Shown here: positions 1 to 10,437 of the stretch, piece after piece
Numbering within the stretch: the first letter of the stretch is position 1
How the letters are laid out: each line of letters opens with the position of its first letter
NCBI GenBank assembly: GCA_021234155.1
Contig: JAJEKV010000032.1
Span: 2,450,783 to 2,514,782, forward strand
Direction of reading: 5' to 3'
Length of the DNA: 64,000 nt
DNA from: Isoetes taiwanensis
Lineage: Eukaryota; Streptophyta; Lycopodiopsida; Isoetales; Isoetaceae
Translations under genes and position numbers: made by a program
The notes under the pieces: model-generated
The model's database searches: none
What the model was told of the DNA's origin: nothing
What the model saw: the letters and a program-made list of their open reading frames with translations, nothing else

Positions 1-447
1 GTCTAGCTGTAACCATAGGTTCTATGTCTTTGAATTGTTATGTTTCATATCCAAGATTCCAGTAGAGTATTTCCATACGGCTGCAGAGGCAGCTGTGGAT
101 CCCCACTTAGTCCGCGAGGACTAACCCTGGAGTGCATGTGCAAAGTGAAAGAGCAAGGCGATGGTTTATTGGCACATTTAGGCTCATGGATGGGAGAAGT
201 TTAGGGATTGAGTTGCTAGCATGGATGTGTAACCATTGAGAATATGGATTCTTAGGATGTTAATGTTATCGATTATATTGAGATATCAGGATTTGCTCAT
301 TGAGTTTTGAGTGTGATTTAGTTTGGTAAAGAGGGAAGATTCAATTCTTCACCATATTCAATTGTTTGTCTTACCAACCTAGAATTAGCGTGTAGTATTG
401 ACAAGATATCGAAGTTATTTGGGGGGTCAACCCGGCAGGCTCGTTTG
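1..447 (+). mobile_element. LTR 1 (3' part only)
   Basis: This is the right part of an LTR, cut by the window start. It matches the last ~450 bases of LTRs 3 and 5. Its terminal bases are degraded compared with the CGTTACA or CGTCACA ends of the other copies, so the end is approximate. It is the most divergent copy in the array, with many short indels. Confidence 0.75.
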
Positions 448-1107
448 ATTGGTATCAAGCGTCTCGAAGTCTCCATGGGTGCCTATTTGCATGGGAAGAT
501 TACAAAGACTTTTCAGGGACATGGTATATAGATATGGTATAGCCTTTGATGCTCGACGAGCATACCTAGTGGGAGAATTATCCGCCCATGGTAACGCTTT
601 GAGTATGACAAGATCCCGAGCTCCCTCGGCAACAGGCATAAATGGGTAGGATTTGCTCATAAACGTCTAGACGGTTTTGCCTGGGGTTGGTTAAGGGCAT
701 GGGGTTAGAACGCCATGATTGGTATCGAGCAATGTTGGATCTTTGGGAGTTGGCTTGTTTGGTTGTGGCATTAGGATGCTAATGATCTTCTTTCAGAGAC
801 ATCAAAGAGATGGTATCCCTCAGAGGGATAAGCAATATCTAGGGGTGGTTAGGCATGAAGATGCCAAGGCAAGCAAATTTTGACGATGTTGAAGGTAAGG
901 TCTTTCTTGTGGCATGTTCAGTAAGATGATATAAATTGTAAGATGGTGCTGGTAAGATTGGAATATGATTTGGTAGAGTAAGTTGCTACCACGAGCTGAA
1001 GTTTTGAGTTGAGTTGAGCTATGCTTGATCCGAGATTTGAATCAAGAAATTCTTCAAGAATCTATCACGACCCATGAGGACATGGGTTAATTTTAGAAGG
1101 GGGAGAT
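448..1107 (+). mobile_element. Internal segment 1 of the LTR array
   Basis: It opens with a damaged primer-binding site (TTGGTATCAAGC) and ends with the purine run before LTR 2. It contains a degraded copy of the nested mini-LTR (about 575-745) and a second damaged primer-binding site near 719. No coding domain is visible. Confidence 0.75.
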
Positions 1108-3546
1108 CAGAATCGGTCCTGGCCACCTAATGGGTCAATATACCTATTTATGTATGTATATATACATATTCATGGCATATATGCAGCATGAGATTAGGTT
1201 TTTTGTCTTTTGAGAAAGGATTGTTGCTTGAGCATGAAGGTAGGGGAGCAATTCTGGGCAGTTTTGGAGCCCAAAGTTTGAAGCATCATATCTCGGCAAC
1301 CCGAGATCCTTTTCAGGTGATTTTTTCTTTTGTTGGAAAGGTCTTTAAGTAAGCTTTCCGGAATGGGTCTGATCAAGCCAAAAACTCATCCGTATGCAAA
1401 AGTTATGACAGAAATAGTGATGCTGAGTCAGAATTGACTGCACTATGCCTATTCTTCCTCGCAGCTTGTTTCTTGGAGCTAGAAGACGCATCTTTGGAGG
1501 CGCAATCAATTACAAGGGTCCAGAGGTCTATGTGGAAAGAAATTATCAGGTGGGGTTTTGCTTTTGATCAATTGAGGTGTGCTATGAGCTGCCATGATTA
1601 GTCTCGGGTGACATGATGTTTTGCATGCAAATATGATAGATTATGAATTTGTTGGAGACTCATAAGGCTAGAGAAGAAAATCAATGATTGGAAACATCCC
1701 CTGGTAAGGCTGATTTTTTAAGTCAAGAATGGCTGAATATTACATGAAGAGCACCGATTCAACATGGAAACTTTAAAAAAGAATTAGATTGGATCTGGTC
1801 GGGAAGCTCCAACGCCATTTTGTGTTCATGTTATGTTTTTGTCATTTTGGTTTTGTGCTTTATTTTGTTGGTCTTGTATTTGCTGCCTTTCTCAATTTAT
1901 TTGCATGTCCTAGTATGAAGCTAAGTCCTCATAGATGGAATTGGGTTGTATTCGAAGCTTAGCGCCAGAGGAGATCTGAGCATGAAGAGTCGAAAGCGTA
2001 ATAATCATAATAGTAAGAATATGCATTGTTTGATAATTGTCTAACTATGGTAAAATTCTAAGGTTTGGGATAAAGTATCTTTCTTAGCTCATGGAGATGG
2101 GGCTAATGCTGAAAAGTAGTCTAGCACAGGATGTAGAGCGTCAACGACCCGGCATCAAAGATTTCCCATCAAGTTCGCATGTGGATCTTGAAATAGAATA
2201 AGCGGTCATCCGACATCAAGGATTATTGAGATTGAGACGGGTCCACATTGGTACAAGGAGAGCCATGTATGAAGCTTGGGGGTTTCTGAATGTGACTATA
2301 GCATGAAGTACATCTAGTCTGAAAAGGAAACCGTGAAGTTTTCAAGTTGTTGCATTGTATTTTATCAAGAGCATCATAGCTAATGGATTCAAAGTATAAA
2401 CGTTATGGAACGTTGTATTCCTCATGGAAGATGGTTTCGAGGTAAGTTTTGCATTATAGAAGATGTTAGTATCTTCCTTGATCGAATTTATATAGGTATT
2501 GAAGCTTACATCAATGACAACAAAGCTTCAGAACTTCTCCACATGTTTGTATTGTGATCATGATCTTCACCAATGAGTTAGCTACTTTCGCATGGTGAGG
2601 TTGTATGGGCAACCCTCGACAAGGGCTAAGAGTATGATCTAGGCACATGTTTAATAAATATTGTAATGAACCTCACATGTCATGGTCTTTGCATTGCTTC
2701 TGCATTTGTCCTGTGATTTGATTATGTCTATTGAACCTCCGGGGTCGGACTTCTAGGTTCTTGTGGCCTAGGTTGCTCGGGCATGCTCATGTTCATCTGT
2801 GATTCTTTGTGGTTCTTGTGCTCTATGACACGGGCGTAGTTTCCTGATCGAGGAGGCTACGGCCAACTCTTGTAACTCCATGGTAAGAGGTCCTCCGAAG
2901 CCGACGGTTGAGAATCGAGGGTATGACATGAGGTTCACCCCACCACCGCCAGGTATTTGGAATGTAAGCCTGGCTGGGCAACATATGCTGCGGGCCTCAG
3001 TATGTAGGCTCGAGCTACCCATTGTCGGGAGTTTGTTTATGATGGTTTGGTACTACGGTTATGTTCTTTGCTCTTGATGTTCATGATGTTTTCTTTATTG
3101 TCATAGTCTAGCGTTGCACCATAGGTTCTTATGTCTTTGAATTGTTATGTTTGCTATCCAAGATTCCGTGAGTATTTCCATGCATGCGAGGCAGGATCCC
3201 CACTTAGTCAATGAGGACTAACCCAGTGAGTGCATGTGCTGCTGAAAGAGCAAGGCGATGGCACCAATACATTGTAGGCTCATGGATGGATGCTTAGAAG
3301 CTTCTAGGATTGAGTTGCTAACATGGATCTTAAAACCATTGAGAATATGGATTCTTTGGATGTTAATGTTATCTCGATTATATTGAGATATCAAGTATTT
3401 GCTCATTGAGTTTTGAGTGTGCAATTTAGCTGCGGCAAGAGGAAGATTCAATTCTTCACCATATTCAATTGTTTGTCTTACCAACCTAGAATTAGTAGTA
3501 TTGACAAGATCCCGGAAGTTGCCCTAGAATTCAGCAGGCAAGTATA
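1108..3546 (+). mobile_element. LTR 2
   Basis: About 2,439 bases, aligned with LTRs 3-5 along the whole length. The first bases read CAGAATCGG where LTRs 3 and 5 read TGTAACGG. The same swap occurs in LTR 4. The end lies just before TTGGTATCGAGC. Confidence 0.85.
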
Positions 3547-4140
3547 GTTGGTATCGAGCAGGTCTCGAGTTCGAGTCTCCATGGGTGCCTATTTGCATGG
3601 GTAATTTACAAAGACTTGGTAATCATTGTGACATGGTATGGCATAGATATGGTATAGCCTTGGATGCTCGAGGACGAGCATAGTTCTAGTGGGAGAGACT
3701 GTAACGGGCCCATGGTAGACCGCTCGAGTATTCGAACCTTGAATGTCACAGTTGGTATCAGAGCAATGTTGGATCTTTGGGAGTTGGCTCGTTTGGTTGT
3801 GGCATTGTGATGCTAATGATCTTTCTTTCAGAGACATCAAGAGATGGTATCCTCAGAGGGATAAGCAATATCTAGAGGTGGTTAGCATGAAGATGCCAAG
3901 GCAAGCAAATTTTGACGATGTTGAAGGTAAGGTCTTTCTTGTGGCATGTTCAGTAAGATGATAGCAATTGTAAGATGGTGCTGGTAAGATTGGAATATGA
4001 TTGTGGTAGAGTAAGTTGCTACACGAGCTGAAGTTTTGAGTTGAGTTGAGCTATGCTTGATCTGAGATTTGAATCAAGAAATTCTTCAGTAAATCTATCA
4101 CGACCCATGAGGACATGGGTTAATTTTTAGAAGGGGAGAC
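3547..4140 (+). mobile_element. Internal segment 2 (deleted form)
   Basis: Same order as segments 3 and 4 but about 108 bases shorter. Within the nested mini-LTR the sequence jumps from 'ccttgaatgt' straight to 'cacagttggtatc', losing most of the mini-LTR body. This accounts for the shorter 3,036-base spacing of this unit. Confidence 0.85.
4129..4139 (+). promoter_or_regulatory. Polypurine tract before LTR 3
   Basis: AGAAGGGGAGA lies one base before the LTR start TGTAACGG. This is the expected plus-strand priming site. The same tract precedes LTR 5 (about 10,426-10,436) and, with one base change, LTRs 2 and 4. Confidence 0.8.
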
Positions 4141-6587
4141 TGTAACGGTCCTGGCCACCTAATGGGTCAATATACCTATTTATGTATGTATATACATATT
4201 CATGGCATATATGCAGCATGAGATTAGGGTTTTGTCTCTTTGGAGAAAGGATGAAGGTAGGGAGCAATTCTGGGCAGTTTTGGAGCCCAAAGTTTTGAAG
4301 CATCATATCTCGGCAACCCGAGATCCTTTTCAGGTGATTTTTTCTTTTGTTGGAAAGGTCTTTAAGTAAGCTTTCCGGAATGGGTCTGATCAAGCCAAAA
4401 CTCATCCGTATGCAAAAGTTATGACAGAAATAGTGATGCTTGAGTCAGAATTGACTGCACTATGCCTATTCTTCAAGCAGTTTGCTTCTTGGAGCTAGAA
4501 GACGCGATCTTTGAGGCGCAATCAATTACAAGGGGTCCAGAGGTCTATGTGAAAAGAAATTATCAGGTGGGGTTTTGCTTTTGATCAATTGAGGTGTGCT
4601 ATGAGCTGCCATGATTAGTCTACTGCACATGAAGTTTGCATGCAAATATGATAGATTATGAATTTGTTGGAGACTCATAAGGCTAGAGAAGAAAATCAAT
4701 GATTGGAAACATCCCTGTAAGGCTGATTTTAAGTCAAGAATGGCTGAATATTACATGAAGAGCACCGATTCAACATGGAAACTTTAAAAAAAGGCAGAAT
4801 TAGATTGGATCTGGTCGGCACCGAGCTCTCCAACGCCATTTTGTGTTCATGTTATGTTTTTGTCATTTTGGTTTTGTGCTTTATTTTGTTGGTCTTGTAT
4901 TTGCTGCCTTTCTCAATTTATTTGCATGTCCTAGTATGAAGCTAAGTCCTCATAGATGGAATTGGGTTGCATTCGAGCTTAGCAGCAGAGGAGATCTGGA
5001 GCATGAAGAGTCGAAAGCGTAATAATCATAATAGTAAGAATATGCATTGTTTGATAATTGTCTAACTATGGTAAAATTCTAAGGTTTGGGATAAAGTATC
5101 TTTCTTAGCTCATGGAGATGGGGCTAATGCTGAAAAGTAGTCTAGCACAGATGTAGAGCGTCAACGACCCCTCGGCATCAAAGATTTCAGCATCAAGTTC
5201 GCATGTGGATCTTGAAATAGGAATAAGCGGTCATCTAACATCAAGGATTGAGATTGAGATTGAGGGGTCCACATTGGTACAAGGAGAGCCATGTGAAGCT
5301 TGGGGGTTTCTGAATGTGACTATAGCATGAAGTACATCTAGTCTGAGTGCGTAACTGTAAGTTTTCAAGTTGTTGCATTGTATTTTATCAAGAGCATCAT
5401 AGCTAATGGATTCAAAGTATAAACGTTATGGAACGTTGTATTCCTCATGGGAAGATGGTTTCGAGGTAAGTTTTGCATTATAGAAGATGTTAGTATCTTT
5501 CCTTGATCAAGAACGATATAGGTATTGAAGCTACATCAATGACAGTCAGCTTCGTAACTTCCTCCACATGTTTGTATTGTGATCATGATCTTCACCAATG
5601 AGTTAGCTACTTCGGCATGGTGAGGTTGTATGGGCAACCTCGACAAGGGCTAAGAGTATGATCTAGGCACATGTTTAATAAATATTGTAATGAACCTCAC
5701 ATGTCATGGTCTTTGCATTTGCTGCTGTTGTCTCGGTATTTGATTATGTCTATTGGAACCTCCGGGTGGGACTTCTAGGTTCGGTGGCCTCAGGTTGCTC
5801 GGGCATGCTCATGTTCATCATGCGGATTCTCTGTGGTTCTTGTGCTCTATGACACCGGGCGTAGTTTCCCTGATCAGGAGGCTACGTCAACTCTTGTAAC
5901 TCCATGGTAAGAGGTCCTCCAGTGCCAGACGTGGGCTGAGAGGGTATGCGCATATGAGGTTCACCCCACCACCACCTGCTCTGTGGCTTGGAATGTAAGT
6001 GGCTGGGCAACATGTCGCTAACGGGCCTGTATGTAGGTCGGCTGAGCTACCCATTGTCCCGGGAGTTTGTTTATGATGGTTTGGTACTCGGGGGTTATGT
6101 TCTTTGCTCTTGATGTTCATGATGTTTTCTTTATTGTCATAGTCTAGCGTTGCACCATAGGTTCTTATGTCTTTGAATTGTTATGTTTGCTATCCAAGAT
6201 TCCAGAGTATTTCCATGCATGCAGAGGCAGCCAGGGATCCCCACTTAGTCACGAGGACTAACCCCAGTGAGTGCATGTGCAGTGAAAGAGCAAGGCGATG
6301 GCACCAGCGCTGTTGTGGCTCATGGATGGGCGAGAAGCTTCTAGGATTGAGTTGCTAACATGGATGCTGTAACCATTGAGAATATGGATTCTTTGGATGT
6401 TAATGTTATCTGATTATATTGAGATATCAAGTATTTGCTCATTGAGTTTTGAGTGTGCAATTTAGCTGTGCAAGAGGAAGATTCAATTCTTCACCATATT
6501 CAATTGTTTGTCTTACCAACCTAGAATTAGCGTAGTATTGACAAGATCCCGAGTTGCCTAGAGGGTCAACTCGGCAGGCTCGTTACA
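4141..6587 (+). mobile_element. LTR 3 (reference copy)
   Basis: 2,447 bases with canonical TG...CA ends (TGTAACGG...CGTTACA), preceded by a polypurine tract and followed by a primer-binding site. Contains no ORF of note. The best copy, with LTR 5, for defining the family. Confidence 0.9.
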
Positions 6588-6589
6588 GT

Positions 6590-6601
6590 TGGTATCAGAG
6601 C
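6590..6601 (+). promoter_or_regulatory. Primer-binding site 1 (initiator tRNA-Met)
   Basis: TGGTATCAGAGC two bases after the LTR CA end, complementary to the 3' end of plant initiator tRNA-Met. It is followed by a GAGTTCGAGTCTCC stretch that may extend pairing into the T arm. Damaged versions (TATCGAGC or TATCAAGC) occupy the same place in segments 1, 2 and 4. Confidence 0.85.
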
Positions 6602-6741
6602 AGGTCTCGAGTTCGAGTCTCCATGGGTGCCTATTTGCATGGGTAATTTACAAAGACTTGGTAATCATTGTGACATGGTATGGCATAGATATGGTATAGC
6701 CTTGGATGCTCGAGGACGAGCATAGTTCTAGTGGGAGAGAC

Positions 6742-6899
6742 TGTAACGGGCCCATGGTAGACCGCTTGAGTATTCGAACCTTGAATGTGCCTGTGGGGCG
6801 TTCCCGAGACACCGGCATAAATGGGTAGAAGTGACTGCTCATAAACGTCTAGACGGTTTTGCCCAGTTGGTTAAGGGCATGTCGGTTAGGAACGTTACA
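6742..6899 (+). mobile_element. Nested 158-bp mini-LTR inside internal segment 3
   Basis: Begins TGTAACGGG directly after a purine run (GTGGGAGAGAC) and ends AACGTTACA directly before a second intact primer-binding site. It thus has LTR ends and both flanking priming sites, but is only 158 bases. It shares just the terminal ~8 bases with the large LTR. It may be a solo or chimeric LTR of a second element trapped in the internal region. Confidence 0.75.
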
Positions 6900-6901
6900 G
6901 T

Positions 6902-6913
6902 TGGTATCAGAGC
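6902..6913 (+). promoter_or_regulatory. Primer-binding site 2 (after the mini-LTR)
   Basis: A second intact TGGTATCAGAGC, two bases after the CA end of the mini-LTR. Better preserved than primer-binding site 1 across units: intact in segments 2, 3 and 4. Confidence 0.8.
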
Positions 6914-7290
6914 AATGTTGGATCTTTGGGAGTTGGCTTGTTTGGTTGTGGCATTGTGATGCTAATGATCTTTCTTTCAGAGACATCAAGAGATGGTATC
7001 CTCAGAGGGATAAGCAATATCTAGGGGTGGTTAGCATGAAGATGCCAAGGCAAGCAAATTTTGACGATGTTGAAGGTAAGGTCTTTCTTGTGGCATGTTC
7101 AGTAAGATGATAGCAATTGTAAGATGGTGCTGGTAAGATTGGAATATGATTGTGGTAGAGTAAGTTGCTACACGAGCTGAAGTTTTGAGTTGAGTTGAGC
7201 TATGCTTGATCTGAGATTTGAATCAAGAAATTCTTTCAAGAATCTATCACGCACCCATGAGGACATGGGTTAATTTTTAGAAGGGGAGAT

Positions 7291-9733
7291 CAGAACGGTC
7301 CCCGGCCACCTAATGGGTCAATATACCTATTTATGTATGTATATACATATTCATGGCATATATGCAGCATGAGATTAGGGTTTTGTCTCTTTGGAGAAAG
7401 GATTGTTGCAGAGCATGAAGGTAGGGAGCAATTCTGGGCAGTTTTGGAGCCCAAAGTTTGAAGCATCATATCTCGGCAACCCGAGATCCTTTTCAGGTGA
7501 TTTTTCTTTTGTTGGAAAGGTCTTTAAGTAAGCTTTCCGGAATGGGTCTGATCAAGCCAAAACTCATCCGTATGCAAAAGTTATGACAGAAATAGTGATG
7601 CTGAGTCAGAATTGACTGCACTATGCCTATTCTTCTGCAGTTTGCTTCTTGGAGCTAGAAGACGATCTTTGGAGGCGCAATCAATTACAAGGGGTCCAGA
7701 GGTCTATGTGGAAAGAAATTATCAGGTGGGGTTTTGCTTTTGATCAATTGAGGTGTGCTATGAGCTGCCATGATTAGTCTGCACATGATTTTTGCATGCA
7801 AATATGATAGATTATGAATTTGTTGGAGACTCATAAGGCTAGAGAAGAAAATCAATGATTGGAAACATCCCTGTAAGGCTGATTTTAAGTCAAGAATGGC
7901 TGAATATTACATGAAGAGCACCGATTCAACATGGAAACTTTAAAAAAAGGCAGAATTAGATTGGATCCGGTCAAGCACCGAGCTCTCCAACGCCATTTTG
8001 TGTTCATGTTATGTTTTTGTCATTTTGGTTTTGTGCTTTTATTTTGTTGGTCTTGTATTTGCTGCCTTTCTCAATTTATTTGCATGTCCTAGTATGAAGC
8101 TAAGTCCTCATAGATGGAATTGGGTTGCATTCGAGCTTAGCAAACAGAGGAGATCGGAGCATGAAGAGTCGAAAGCGTAATAATCATAATAGTAAGAATA
8201 TGCATTGTTTGATAATTGTCTAACTATGGTAAAATTCTAAGGTTTGGGATAAAGTATCTTTCTTAGCTCATGGAGATGGGGCTAATGCTGAAAAGTAGTC
8301 TAGCACAGATGTAGAGCGCCAACGACCCCCTCGGCATCAAAGATTTCAAGATCAAGTTCGCATGTGGATCTTGAAATAGGAATAAGCTGGTCATCTAACA
8401 TCAAGGATTATTGAGATTGAGACGGGTCCACATTGGTACAAGGAGAGCCATGTGAAGCTTGGGGTTTCGAATGTGACTATAGCATGAAGTACATCTAGTC
8501 CGAAAAGGAATCGTAAGTTTTCAAGTTGTTGCATTGTATTTTATCAAGAGCATCATAGCTAATGGATTCAAAGTATAAACGTTATGGAACGTTGTATTCC
8601 TCATGGGAAGATGGTTTCGAGGTAAGTTTTGCATTATAGAAGATGTTAGTATCTTTCCTTGATCAAGAACGTATATAGGTATTGAAGCTACATCAATGAC
8701 GGTCGGGCTCAGAACTTCCTCCACATGTTTGTATTGTGATCATGATCTTCACCAATGAGTTAGCTACTTCGGCATGGTGAGGGTTGTATGGGCAACCTCG
8801 ACAAGGGCTAAGAGTATGATCTAGGCACATGTTTAATAAATATTGTAATGAACCTCACATGTCATGGTCTTTGCATTGCTTTGTTGTCTCGGTATTTGAT
8901 TATGTCTATTGGAACCTCCTGGGTCGGACTTCTAGGTTCGTGGCCTAGGTTGCTCGCATGCTCATGTTCATCCTGCGGATTCTCTCGTGGTTCTTGTGCT
9001 CTATGACACCGGGCGTAGTTTCCTCGATCGGAGGCTACGCCAACTCTTGTAACTCCATGGTAAGAGGTCCTCCAAAGGCCGACGTGGGCTGAGAGGGCGC
9101 GATATGAGGTTCACCCCACCACCCGCTGTGGCTTGGAATGTAAGTCGGCCGGGCAACATGTCGCTAATCCGGGCCTGTATGTAGGCTGGCTGAGCTACCC
9201 ATTGTCCCCTGAGTTTGTTTATGATGGTTTGGTACTGGGTTATGTTCTTTGCTCTTGATGTTCATGATGTTTTCTTTATTGTCATAGTCTAGCGTTGCAC
9301 CATAGGTTCTTATGTCTTTGAATTGTTATGTTTGCTATCCAAGATTCCAGAGTATTTCCATGCATGCAGAGGCAGCCAGGGATCCCCACTTAGTCACGAG
9401 GACTAACCCCAGTGAGTGCATGTGCAGTGAAAGAGCAAGGCGATGGCACCAGCGCTGTTGTGGCTCATGGATGGGCTAGAAGCTTCTAGGATTGAGTTGC
9501 TAACATGGATGTCAGAACCATTGAGAATATGGATTCTTTGGATGTTAATGTTATCCGATTATATTGAGATATCAAGTATTTGCTCATTGAGTTTTGAGTG
9601 TGCAATTTAGTCAGGTAAGAGGAAGATTCAATTCTTCACCATATTCAATTGTTTGTCTTACCAACCTAGAATTAGCGTAGTATTGACAAGATCCCGAAGT
9701 TGCCTAGAGGGTCAACTCGCAGCTCACATACTG
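7291..9733 (+). mobile_element. LTR 4
   Basis: About 2,443 bases. Starts CAGAACGG where TGTAACGG is expected. The right end is scrambled (GCTCACATACTGC where others have GGCTCGTTACAG), so it is placed by the following TTGGTATC. The rest aligns closely with LTRs 3 and 5. Confidence 0.85.
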
Positions 9734-10437
9734 CTTGGTATCGAGCGGTGTCTCGAAGTTCGAAGTCTCCATGGGTGCCTATTTGCATGGGTAATTTACA
9801 AAGACTTGGTAATCATTGTGACATGGTATGGCATAGATATGGTATAGCCTTGGATGCTCGAGGACGAGCATAGTTCTAGTGGGAGAGACTGTAACGGGCC
9901 CATGGTAGACCGCTTGAGTATTCGAACCTTGAATGTGCCTGTGGGGCGTTCCCGAGACACCGGCATAAATGGGTAGAAGTGACTGCTCATAAACGTCTAG
10001 ACGGTTTTGCCCAGTTGGTTAAGGGCATGTCGGTTAGGAACGTTACAGTTGGTATCAGAGCAATGTTGGATCTTTGGGAGTTGGCTTGTTTGGTTGTGGC
10101 ATTGTGATGCTAATGATCTTTCTTTCAGAGACATCAAGAGATGGTATCCTCAGAGGGATAAGCAATATCTAGGGGTGGTTAGCATGAAGATGCCAAGGCA
10201 AGCAAATTTTGACGATGTTGAAGGTAAGGTCTTTCTTGTGGCATGTTCAGTAAGATGATAGCAATTGTAAGATGGTGCTGGTAAGATTGGAATATGATTG
10301 TGGTAGAGTAAGTTGCTACACGAGCTGAAGTTTTGAGTTGAGTTGAGCTATGCTTGATCTGAGATTTGAATCAAGAAATTCTTCAGTAAATCTATCACGA
10401 CCCATGAGGACATGGGTTAATTTTTAGAAGGGGAGAC
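9734..10437 (+). mobile_element. Internal segment 4
   Basis: Nearly identical to segment 3 from the middle onward. It includes a mini-LTR at 9,890-10,047 and an intact second primer-binding site after it. The first primer-binding site is altered (TGGTATCGAGC). Confidence 0.85.
9890..10047 (+). mobile_element. Nested mini-LTR in segment 4
   Basis: 158 bases, apparently identical to the copy at 6,742-6,899, with the same purine run before it and primer-binding site after it. Identity here contrasts with scattered changes in the flanking LTRs and suggests recent duplication of the unit. Confidence 0.75.

Larger units (their letters stand above)
6588..7290 (+). mobile_element. Internal segment 3 (reference copy)
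   Basis: 703 bases. Order: primer-binding site at 6,590; a stretch whose tail reads GATGCTCGAGGACGAGC and a purine run (GTGGGAGAGA), as at the 3' end of plant Ty3/gypsy internal regions; the 158-bp mini-LTR; a second primer-binding site at 6,902; about 390 bases of non-coding sequence; then the polypurine tract before LTR 4. The gypsy assignment rests on this tail and is an inference. No protease, RT, RNase H or integrase motif is present. Confidence 0.85.

Noticed and set aside
6841-6900. tRNA gene suggested by 'gcccagttggttaagggcatg' and 'gagttcgagtctcc'
   Set aside because: The A- and B-box-like words are in the wrong order and spacing and no cloverleaf can be drawn; they belong to the mini-LTR and PBS region.
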